Source: Allocoleopsis franciscana PCC 7113 (GTDB taxonomy: Bacteria; Cyanobacteriota; Cyanobacteriia; Cyanobacteriales; Coleofasciculaceae). From it: 64,000 nucleotides of DNA. The position numbers were made by a program, and so were the translations under genes. Under the pieces are notes generated by a model that worked only from the letters and a program-made list of their open reading frames with translations, made no database searches and was not told where the DNA came from. The stretch spans positions 4,490,001 through 4,554,000 of the forward strand of contig NC_019738.1 of assembly GCF_000317515.1 (NCBI RefSeq), given 5' to 3'. The stretch's first letter is position 1, and each line of letters opens with the position of its first letter. Below, piece after piece: positions 26,557 through 33,920 of this stretch.

Positions 26557-28142
26557 TCACACTCCTTCTAGGCGAAGAAAATGCAGACAACCAAGGGAAT
26601 CACCTGCAACAATAGTTACTCCATCTGCTGCTACAGCACATGCTGAAAATATGTTGTCCCCTTTGAAACTGGAAACGATGTTTCCACTGGTTAAATCCCA
26701 AACTTTTAAAGTGCGGTCGCGAGACACAGAAATAGCTCGCTTGCCATCCGCTGTTACTGCTACTGCAAGAACTGAGTCATTATGCCCTAGTGGTCTGTCA
26801 AGGCAATTTTGACGAACAGTAGAAGTGTGTATGTACTAAGGCTCGGATTAAATTGAAGCGGCTCTATCCGTCAATTAGTTCTTGACAGACCACTAGTAAG
26901 GTTCGTAGTTCTTTGCCACTAGCTAGCTCCCAGACCTTAATAGCGCTGTCTTTAGAAGCAGAAACAGCCCACTTTCCATCTGCTGTCACTGCCACTGCAC
27001 TGACTTGATCTGTATGTCCTACCAAGGTATGCAGTTCACGACCACTCTCTAATTCCCAAACTTTTAATGTGCGGTCATCAGATGCAGAAACTACCCACTG
27101 ATTGTCCGATGTAATTGCCACTGCCCAGACCCACTCATCGTGACCTGCCCAAGTGAACAGTTCGCGACCATTAGCTAAATCCCAAATTTTTAAGGTACTG
27201 TCTTTAGAAGCAGAAACAGCTCGCTTTCCATCTGCTGTCACTGCCACCCCACTGATCAAGTCAGTGTGACCTGTCAAGGTGTGCAATACACGACCACTGG
27301 CTAATTCCCAAACCTTCAAGGTGCGATCGCGGGAACCAGAAATTATCCAATGTCCATCTGCCGTCGCTGCTACTGCAACTGCCCTAACTATATCAGTGTG
27401 TCCCTTTAAAGTTTTTAGGTTCTCACCACTAGCTAAATCCCAAACTTTCAATGTACAGTCATCAGAGGCAGAAACAGCCAGTTTTTCATCTGCTGTAATC
27501 GCTACTGCCCAAACCCATTCAGTATGACCTGTTAATGTTCGTAGTTCACGAATTGAAATGAGCCACGCACCCAGTCCGCCGCACATACTCCGCTAATATG
27601 GCACTTTTACCTATCCCAGGATCGCCTTCAATAATGAGATAGCCGTTAGGTTGGTTTTCCAGAAACTCGGCAATCGCATGAAAGACATATTTACGACCAA
27701 CGAAATCCTTTGTTTTGTTGTCGATTAGGGTTTGAAACTGGTGACGCCAAACTGGTTGTGACGCGCTCGCAGGGGTGGCACTGAGAGAGTCAGATTCGGA
27801 ACATCTTGTAACTGGCAAATATTCCTGATACTTCCGTTTCAGCCAAGCTTGGAAGCAAGGATCTCGTTTTTGACCTATTTCGCCTTGGAAGTCAGGAGGG
27901 TCTTTGCAATTCTTTGGAGAGAAGCACTCGTTATATATAGTTCGCATCTGCACTTCAACATTCTCTGGAGTACAGATTTTGTCGCCTGTGAGGTAATCGG
28001 CAACCGGCTTGTTGGTTCTTATGGTTTCCTCATCAGGAAATTTCGCTAGGAGAATTTCTCCCTCTCTCTTAGATAAGCCCGTGTCAGTTAAGCCTTGTTT
28101 ACGGCATACCTGCATTATAAAAAAGGATTGCCATGAACTCAT
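26557..28142 (-). pseudogene. Broken NTPase-WD40 gene (STAND-like)
   Basis: Remains of a large P-loop NTPase with C-terminal WD40 repeats. From 28142 the frame gives an N-terminal helical domain (MSSWQSFFIMQVCRKQGL...), then FVGRKYVFHAIAEFL and the Walker A IEGDPGIGKSAILAEYV, and stops at CVAHFNS just after it. Six WD40 repeats resume in another frame at 27565 (RELRTLTGHTEW onward), so the Walker B, the rest of the NTPase and earlier repeats are deleted at about 27555-27565 with a frameshift. A MITE at 26787-26896 then breaks the sixth repeat, and past it the last repeats run to GDSLGCLHFLRLEGV and TGA at 26557. Three lesions make it non-functional. The ATG at 28172 lies in a repeat, so 28142 was probably the start. 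Confidence 0.85.
26787..26896. mobile_element. MITE with perfect 16-base terminal inverted repeats
   Basis: A 110-base non-coding element whose ends are CTAGTGGTCTGTCAAG and its exact reverse complement. Removing 26790-26893 and one flanking TA rejoins the host WD40 frame as RTLLGHNDSV, the expected TLxGH...V repeat pattern, which proves insertion. The TA duplication fits an IS630/mariner-type transposase acting in trans; a CTAG duplication would be equally consistent because the site is palindromic. Confidence 0.85.
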
Positions 28143-28170
28143 ACTATAGCTATATTTCCAGAACCCTCTC

Positions 28171-28273
28171 ATACCAATTCACTAAATGCTTGCTACAGAT
28201 AGTTTTCTTGTTCCCCCCTTGATAAGGGGGGCTAGGGGGGTCGATGTGTAACGGATTAAAAGTGAAATGGTAT
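28171..28273. repeat. MITE-like interspersed repeat
   Basis: A 103-base unit whose ends ATACCAATTCACT and (reverse complement of the right end) ATACCATTTCACT match at 12 of 13 positions. The centre holds a G/C-rich near-palindrome CCCCCCTTGATAAGGGGGG and GCTAGGGGGG. Related sequence is at 13246-13292. It lies at the 5' end of the broken NTPase gene. The rest of the 334-base gap 28143-28476 is AT-rich with no gene. Confidence 0.7.
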
Positions 28274-28476
28274 CAGACCTTGGCGCATTAACTATTTAGT
28301 TTAACTGAACTGTAAAAAAAACGGACTTAAGCTAAATGTTTGAATAACCCGAAAATTTTTTCGGTAGCCCATAATTTATCGAAAAATTTTTTCTGGGACT
28401 TTTTTCAACAGAGTTTATAGGATGTTTTCAATTGGTTAGACAACCAAAGAGAAAGCCAGTTAAGGAGAACGAGGCA

Positions 28477-28650
28477 ATGGATTATACTGCAAATGAAAAT
28501 CAGGAATCTTGGATACAGCTTGAAATTCCTGGTCTATTTGAACAGTTAGAAAAATCATCTGACAGCCATTCAGAGAATGAGACTGAGAGAGAATCTACCC
28601 AGCGAATAGAATTCGCGGCTACACAAACGAAGTCCGCCTGCGCGGACTAA
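28477..28650 (+). CDS. Small hypothetical protein with a repeat-derived tail
   Basis: A 57-residue acidic reading frame with a good ribosome-binding site (AAGGAG at 28462-28467, 9 bases before ATG). It begins MDYTANENQESWIQLEIPG and is Glu/Ser-rich. The last 13 residues or so (EFAATQTKSACAD) are encoded by the palindromic repeat starting at 28612, so the native C-terminus was probably replaced when the repeat arrived. No function can be proposed. It may be expressed but truncated. Confidence 0.45.
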   Translation: MDYTANENQESWIQLEIPGLFEQLEKSSDSHSENETERESTQRIEFAATQTKSACAD

Positions 28651-28719
28651 AGACAAACCAGAAATTCTCAAACCTGCGTAGGCAGGTTTTGTCTGTATAG
28701 CCGCGACTTCAGTCGCCAA
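28612..28719. repeat. Palindromic intergenic repeat
   Basis: Outer arms GCGGCTACACA (28616) and TGTATAGCCGC (28693-28703) are inverted, and inner segments form stems such as GTCCGCCTGCGCGGAC and CCTGCGTAGGCAGG. A half copy is at 9937-9975. This repeat type, with GCGGCTACACAAACGAAG, is widespread between cyanobacterial genes. Confidence 0.7.
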
Positions 28720-28753
28720 GGCTTATTAATTTGAAGGAATTGAAGTAAATCCC

Positions 28754-28978
28754 ATGAAGACAAACAGAACATTCATTAACTTCCGTCGGGATAGCTGCGG
28801 TTCACACACTTTCGTTTACTCCGGCAATTTACCAAAACGATCGCTCCCCATCTTAAGAGTTCTGCCTAAACTTCAGCGCTTCCTATTCCCAATGACCGAT
28901 GACAAACCTGTAGAATTTGTTAATTCTTCCAGAATTACATTCAGAATAAGCGTAGTAAACTATTACCCAGTTGGGTGA
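28754..28978 (+). CDS. Doubtful small open reading frame
   Basis: A 74-residue frame preceded by GAAGGAATTG. Basic N-terminus (MKTNRTFINFRRDSCGSHTF) and no recognised domain. It could be a remnant or non-coding; nothing in the context supports a function. Confidence 0.25.
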   Translation: MKTNRTFINFRRDSCGSHTFVYSGNLPKRSLPILRVLPKLQRFLFPMTDDKPVEFVNSSRITFRISVVNYYPVG

Positions 28979-29080
28979 ATCCACTGGGGGAAGTGAGAAA
29001 CAAGCCGCCTGTCATACCTTGAATACAAGCAGCAAGAGTTTGACGCAAAGGCTGGGAAGTAGAGAGTTAGAAGCTGTATT

Positions 29081-29296
29081 ATGAAAAATGCTGATTTGTC
29101 CGAAACACGCCTACTCGAATCTGCGATCGCGAAGTTATTCACTCAAGCGTCTCAAAAAGGCAAATTAACTCTTACAGACTGCTATGGCTTAGTGGCTACC
29201 ATCTTGACATATCCCCTCAGCGATGCTGAGCAAGATTTAATTAATCGCTTGTTATACGCTGTCCGACGCGGAAGAATGGAAGTCGTCATCGATTAA
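29081..29296 (+). CDS. Small conserved hypothetical protein
   Basis: A 71-residue, probably helical cytoplasmic protein of the kind common in cyanobacteria: ESAIAKLFTQASQKGKLTL then DCYGLVATILTYPLSDAEQD and INRLLYAVRRGRMEVVID. Likely real because the helices are amphipathic and codon usage is even. Function unknown. It stands alone, converging on the glutamine synthetase-like gene 67 bases away. Confidence 0.7.
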   Translation: MKNADLSETRLLESAIAKLFTQASQKGKLTLTDCYGLVATILTYPLSDAEQDLINRLLYAVRRGRMEVVID

Positions 29297-29363
29297 CGGA
29301 GAGGTTTAGTCGGTTAGCCGATGGAAGGTTAGAACTTTCCACCTTCAACCTATCCCTATGTAA

Positions 29364-30698
29364 TCAATACCGCTCTAATAACAATTTCACTTCCTCTTCC
29401 AGCGCTAAATCTTTCATCGCTTCCCACTCGGCTTTGCGAACTGCCAAATAAGCTTGAGCAAGTTCTGTACCCAAAGCCTCTAGAAGCACTTGATCACTAC
29501 TCAGTTGAGCGATAGACTGCTCTAAATTGATAGGCAATCGATCAATATTACAGATATTTTGCTCCGCTTCTGTCATATATCCAGGGTCGATTGTCACCGA
29601 TTCTCCCAGTTCAAAACAGTGCCGGATGCCATCCAATCCCGCCGCAATCACAGCCCCCAAAGCCAGATAAGGATTAGCAGAAGCATCCACTGTTTTCAGT
29701 TCAAACTGAGTTGGGCTACATTCTTCCGGGTTACTTACCACTCTCACCGCCGCCTCTCGATTATCGGTTCCCCAACACCGAAATGCACCACTCCAATGAT
29801 GTGGACGAATCCGGCGATAAGAATTGGTGCTAGGTGTGGTGAGTGCCATGAGGGCTGGGAGGTGGTGGAGGATGCCGGCAATGAAGCGACGGGCAATTTC
29901 TGAGAGTTCCCCCTCTACATCAAGATTGGGTATCAGGTTTTGTCCATCCTGCCAGAGACTGAGGTGGAGGTGACAACCGCTACCTGCCTTGTCAGCGAAG
30001 ATTTTCGGTAAGAAGGAGGCGGTAAGATGATGTTGCAGTGCGATCGCACGCACAGTTTCCCGAAACGCAATTTGCTGATCGGCGGCGGCTAAGGCATGAG
30101 TATAAAGGATCGAAATTTCCTGCTGCCCTGGCCCCGATTCTGGATAATACTGTTCAACTAGCATCCCTTGCTCAACCAGTGCTTCTGCAATCTCATCTAT
30201 TACGTGCTGATGCAAATCCATCGCTAGGGTTGAGGCAAAAACCGTCTCATCCGCAGGAACAATCCCATTCGCTGTCTGTTTGAGAAAGTAGAATTCATTC
30301 TCAAAAGCGGCAATCACTTCTAACCCCTCATGCTTCGCTTCCGCAACCATCCTTTTCAGGAAATTTCGGGGACAAAGATTCCAAGGAGTACCCTCTTTGA
30401 GCATGTCCCCCATCACACGAGCATGACCAGGAGCATAGGGTAAAGGTGTTAAAGTGTTCCAGTCGGGGACTAGGCGCACCTCGCCCACCGGACCCAAACC
30501 ACTTCCGGGTGCTGGGGCATCAGCCATTACAGGAATCGCCTGCTGTGCAGCAGAAATGCCAACACCGTGTTGGAGGTACTCAGCTATTGCTCCCCGATGT
30601 ACCGCCTTGCCACGAATAATGTTGGCATTGTCACACCAGAGAATCCGCACAAACCGAGTACCCGTGGCATCGAGTGTTTGTAAAAGTTCTTTCTCCAT
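29364..30698 (-). CDS. Glutamine synthetase family protein (gamma-glutamyl ligase type)
   Basis: A 444-residue enzyme of the glutamine synthetase fold that joins glutamate to ammonia or an amine using ATP. The N-terminal beta-grasp part is residues 1-100 and the catalytic domain follows: metal/substrate motifs FENEFYFL (about 136), GPGQQEISI (about 189), GSGCHLHLSLW (about 246) and RPHHWSGAFRCWGTDNREAAVR (about 316; start RPHHWSG, end NREAAVR). The NREAAVR region replaces NRSASIR of true GlnA, and the adenylylation site is absent, as in GlnT/PuuA-like enzymes acting on amines. A second, non-canonical role next to nitrogen genes is plausible but not shown. Confidence 0.85.
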   Translation of the reverse strand: MEKELLQTLDATGTRFVRILWCDNANIIRGKAVHRGAIAEYLQHGVGISAAQQAIPVMADAPAPGSGLGPVGEVRLVPDWNTLTPLPYAPGHARVMGDMLKEGTPWNLCPRNFLKRMVAEAKHEGLEVIAAFENEFYFLKQTANGIVPADETVFASTLAMDLHQHVIDEIAEALVEQGMLVEQYYPESGPGQQEISILYTHALAAADQQIAFRETVRAIALQHHLTASFLPKIFADKAGSGCHLHLSLWQDGQNLIPNLDVEGELSEIARRFIAGILHHLPALMALTTPSTNSYRRIRPHHWSGAFRCWGTDNREAAVRVVSNPEECSPTQFELKTVDASANPYLALGAVIAAGLDGIRHCFELGESVTIDPGYMTEAEQNICNIDRLPINLEQSIAQLSSDQVLLEALGTELAQAYLAVRKAEWEAMKDLALEEEVKLLLERY

Positions 30699-30740
30699 GT
30701 GTCACACTTCGGGGGGTTGCAATTTGCTAACACATTTTAC

Positions 30741-31136
30741 CTATTTGAGCGGTTGCAGATTCTCAATGGTGAGAAATATCTCTTCATCAGCCATTTGTTT
30801 GTTGTAATCGATGTCGATTTTGGTTGGGTAGCCGAGGGTGGGGTGGTAAGTTACGGATAGGCGGTATGCTTTTTTGGCGATAGCGAAGCGCTGCTGCGAA
30901 GCGCAGATCGCATCTTCTACAATCTCAAATAGCTTTGCGATCAAATCGTACTTTGCGAAGTCCTCCCGATTAACTGGCTGTCCATTACTGGCAGCAACCA
31001 TTGAAGTCACTTTGCCATTACGGACTGCAATCCTCACGGGTTCGGTTGATTTGGGTAAACAAAAGCAACTCCGGCGCAATGTGTAGCGGTACTTGGAGAT
31101 TTTTTGCTTTGCCCATAATTGCTTGTTGCGCTGCAA
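30741..31136 (-). pseudogene. DUF6174 protein, 5'-truncated and carrying a repeat
   Basis: The frame encodes a DUF6174 core: LWAKQKISKYRYTLRRSCFC (start region), PVRIAVRNGKVTSM and VTYHPTLGYPTKIDID. The normal protein begins with an export signal of 30-40 residues; here homology begins at the very start (a TTG preceded immediately by TAA) and abuts a truncated methyltransferase on the other strand. Inside, CASQQRFAIA is read from a 35-base palindromic repeat inserted between VEDAI and KKAYRLS without breaking the frame. Without a start and signal it is probably inactive. Confidence 0.7.
30877..30911. repeat. 35-base palindromic repeat, copy A
   Basis: Begins GCGATAGCGAAGCGC and ends GCGAAGCGCAGATCGC. 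Identical over all 35 bases to 39975-40009 and 28/35 identical (inverted) to 60542-60576. Lies inside the DUF6174 reading frame. Confidence 0.9.
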
Positions 31137-31546
31137 TTATTTTTCTAACATTTGACCCCAGAGTTGGTGAAAAACCCTGGCTTGCTGAGTACTTTCCCTC
31201 CCTTTGGGAAGATGCTTTTCGTGTTTTTCCATCTTTAACCGATGTTGCATCACTCATTCAGGCGAGTACTCACAGGATTGTTGAAATTGTTCCGTTGATG
31301 TTGCCCCATAATTTAACAGATATGTTTTTTGCAGCAGGCTGGCGGCGACCTGAAATCTATTTGAATCCCGATGTTCGTGCAGGTATATCAGCTTTAGCTT
31401 TAGCGAATGCCAGTATTGTCGAAACAGGAGTGAACCGCCTCAAAAAGGATTTAGACAGTGGTCAATGGGATACTAAATTTGGGGAAATACGGAAATTAGA
31501 AGCATTTGATGCTGGCTACCGTTTCTTGTGTGCAAGAGTTATCTAA
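31135..31546 (+). pseudogene. C-terminal half of a class I SAM methyltransferase
   Basis: Encodes FLTFDPRVGEKPWLAEYFPS, then LIQASTHRIVEIVPLMLPHN and FAAGWRRPEIYLNPDVRAGI and ends CARVI. This is the C-terminal half of a cyanobacterial SAM-dependent methyltransferase, where TFDP...WLxEYFPS follows the SAM-binding half. The motif I Gly-rich loop (DxGxGxG) is missing. The homology starts within a few bases of where the DUF6174 gene starts on the other strand, so one deletion removed both 5' ends. The open frame reaches upstream but that part is unrelated. Confidence 0.7.
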
Positions 31547-31612
31547 GTGTGCGATCGCTCCTCATCAGCCCTGATAATTGGGATTGGTGATAATTGTCCG
31601 AAGGATAAGCTA

Positions 31613-32257
31613 ATGAGTCAGAACTTGGAGGCGATCGCTTGCCAACCTTACCCCGTCGAACCTAACAGCTTTAACCTTAATGCCAACCTACAGTATGGAT
31701 GTACCGCAGACCATATTCGGCTGGCAATGAATGATTTTGTTGATTTTATCGGTTTCATCAATCAACAACTACACACAAGGCAATTGGAACGGTTTGAATC
31801 AATGTTGATGCCAGCTAACTTCAGCAGTCTAGTTGGTGAATTTATGATTACAAGTATTCCTAAATACTGTTCCAGTCTTGTCAAAAATCAACATCATAAC
31901 GGACATCCTGACCTAATTCCGGCTGGATACTTCTCTAATAATGCTGTTCAATATGCTAAGGAAGGAATTGAAATTAAAGCCTCTCGCTATCTGAGGGGAT
32001 GGCAAGGTCATAATCCTGAAGAAATTTGGCTTATGGTGTTTGTATTTGATAGCAACCGTCCTACCGATACATTAAAGGGTATTCAGCCAAAACCCTTTAG
32101 GTTTGTTAAAGTTGTCGGGGCAGCGCTGACCAAGGCAGATTGGTCTTTCTCTGGTCGCTCGGAAAATAGCCGTCGCACAATTACTGCAAGTGTGACCAAT
32201 TCAGGTTACCAGAAAATGATGGCAAACTGGATTTATCAAGCCCCGAAGCTACCATAG
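31613..32257 (+). CDS. Putative type II restriction endonuclease (PD-(D/E)XK)
   Basis: A 214-residue protein convergent with, and overlapping by 9 bases, a DNA methyltransferase gene. GHPDLIPAGYF (about residue 109-119) and GIEIKASRYLRG (about 131-142) supply the PD...ExK nuclease core, with IWLMVFVFD after it. No match to a named enzyme could be recalled, so the restriction role rests on the PD-ExK motif and the neighbour. Start chosen at ATG 31613 (Met before SQNLEAIA, with AAGGAT 8 bases upstream). A longer frame from 31547 has no support. Confidence 0.8.
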   Translation: MSQNLEAIACQPYPVEPNSFNLNANLQYGCTADHIRLAMNDFVDFIGFINQQLHTRQLERFESMLMPANFSSLVGEFMITSIPKYCSSLVKNQHHNGHPDLIPAGYFSNNAVQYAKEGIEIKASRYLRGWQGHNPEEIWLMVFVFDSNRPTDTLKGIQPKPFRFVKVVGAALTKADWSFSGRSENSRRTITASVTNSGYQKMMANWIYQAPKLP

Positions 32258-33247
32258 AGATAGCTGATGGTGTTCCATGTTCTCAGAGGGTGTTTTCAGA
32301 GCGTTAGTCTCAGATGATGTTTTCAAATCAGTTTGTATCTTAAGTGCTGCTAGCTTCGGAATCGCTGTACGACTCATCTCATAATATTCTGGATAGCGTT
32401 CAACACCAATACAGCAAATTCCCATTGCTTCTGCTGCTGCTAATGTAGAGCCTGAACCCATAAACGTATCAACGATAATCCCTTCACTGAGAGGAAGACA
32501 AGCATAAACAACTTGGCGTAGAAAAGACTGGGGTTTGATGCTTGGGTGGTTGGCTATGTTGCGTTCTTGCTGAGGTGTTCTTTCGCTGAAAATTACATCA
32601 TTGAAAGGATTGCCATCCGCAGTTCTTCTCAGTCCTCCGGTTTGGAATTTTCGTAGGCAGTCACTTAGTTTCATCCCTGATGGAATGGGTTTGCGGAAAA
32701 TACCCCACGGTTCATAACAGCCCCTGGGCATTGATGAGACATCCGGAAATTCATGCTCAGCATTTTTTGGGCGATCGCCACCACGAAGCGTTCTTACAAG
32801 GCGAATTAATTCTCCACGAAACTCCAATCCACCCTCAACTAATGCTCCAAAAACTAGCTGAGAAAGAAAGGCATTGCTCGCAATAAAGACATGACCACCA
32901 GGGCGCAATACACGCACGACAAACTTAGCCCATTCGGCAAAAAAACACTTTAAGATTACTCGTTCTTTTTGAGTAAGTGCTGTAAAACGTGGCAAAGGTG
33001 ACCGTTGATGCCCATCGAATGAGGGGGGAATTCTCCAAATTCCTCCACTGCCATTTCCTCTTTTTACAATTTGCTCGAAATCATATTCTTTTACACCATA
33101 AGGTGGGTCTGTCACAACAGCATGAATGCTATTTTCTGGTATTCGTGTTAGCCACTCCAAACAGTCTGCTTGCACGATGACAGAGTTGCCTATTTGCTCT
33201 GATGGATAGTCAAACGCTAATTGGGTTATCATTTCTCGTTTTTCCAT
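32249..33247 (-). CDS. Type II DNA methyltransferase (N6-adenine or N4-cytosine)
   Basis: A 332-residue site-specific DNA methyltransferase. Motif IV is VVTDPPYGVKEYD (about residue 45); GGHVFIASNAFL follows, and near the C-terminus come HPSIKPQSFLRQVV (motif X) and VDTFMGSGSTLAAAEAM (motif I). This order, IV before X and I, marks the beta class, and DPPY suggests adenine methylation. The large region between (about 60-200) holds the target recognition sequence. Convergent with the putative endonuclease, an arrangement in which mRNAs overlap. Base-recognition specificity cannot be read from the sequence. Confidence 0.9.
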   Translation of the reverse strand: MEKREMITQLAFDYPSEQIGNSVIVQADCLEWLTRIPENSIHAVVTDPPYGVKEYDFEQIVKRGNGSGGIWRIPPSFDGHQRSPLPRFTALTQKERVILKCFFAEWAKFVVRVLRPGGHVFIASNAFLSQLVFGALVEGGLEFRGELIRLVRTLRGGDRPKNAEHEFPDVSSMPRGCYEPWGIFRKPIPSGMKLSDCLRKFQTGGLRRTADGNPFNDVIFSERTPQQERNIANHPSIKPQSFLRQVVYACLPLSEGIIVDTFMGSGSTLAAAEAMGICCIGVERYPEYYEMSRTAIPKLAALKIQTDLKTSSETNALKTPSENMEHHQLSLW

Positions 33248-33839
33248 TTTACCTTTAAAGCAAAGTGATTTAAAAAATCATTATTATAAACAATAGTTTA
33301 TATAGCCAAATTTAACAAGATAATGGACGAAATGAGAAAAATAAACTAAAGAGTTATAGCGGAGTAATGCAAGTTTTATATTATGACAGAACGTAATATT
33401 TTAATTTTCAGTTATATCCCTCTTTGTGTATAACATGAATAAGATTTAAATTGCATTGCTTGGATGGTATCCTGCCCATTCGACCAGAAAAAGGCTAAAA
33501 TATAACTCGCTTTCTTAAATGCACAACAGCTTAAGAATCGACATAATCAATATCATCTATATGTTTGGAAAGAATAGGTTTTTCGAGATCCTAATGAGAG
33601 TGCAACCTTCCTTGACTGAACCATTCAGCGTAATCGTCACCGCATCTGATAACTATAAACATCGCGCAGCTACATAGAAGAGTGAGTTCTAATGCTGTTG
33701 TCATGTACAACGTCCGAAAACCAAAGGGCTGTTTTCCTCTCACAAGGCGTCTCTCAACGGGTGGATTAACAGGTCAGTTCCATTATTATGCAAAAAAAAC
33801 ATTAAAATTGAGCAGATATTGCATCGAATTCACTATTCT
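33248..33839. other. Intergenic region upstream of nirB
   Basis: A 592-base AT-rich stretch without a convincing open reading frame on either strand. It contains the divergent start region of the methyltransferase gene. The nirB promoter lies at its right end (next entry). No repeat or RNA was seen. Confidence 0.5.
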
Positions 33840-33853
33840 GTAGCCAAATTTAC
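33840..33853 (+). promoter_or_regulatory. NtcA-type binding site upstream of nirB
   Basis: GTAGCCAAATTTAC fits the NtcA consensus GTAN8TAC exactly and lies 67 bases before the nirB ATG. TAATAG, a possible -10 element, follows 19 bases after TAC (33873-33878), close to the usual 20-22 base spacing. NtcA is the cyanobacterial global nitrogen regulator, so nirBD should be induced under ammonium shortage. Confidence 0.65.
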
Positions 33854-33920
33854 TAAAAGATATTCAAAACTTTAATAGTTGTTATTGTGGATAACTGAGG
33901 AATAAGGCTTGTAAAAGTTT

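Noticed and set aside
28181-28250. C/G-rich CCCCCCTTGATAAGGGGGG as a terminator
   Set aside because: It is the centre of a MITE-like repeat and no T run follows.
31001-31134. Upstream extension of the methyltransferase frame
   Set aside because: It lies over the DUF6174 coding strand and has no homology to the methyltransferase N-terminus; only 31135 onward is methyltransferase.
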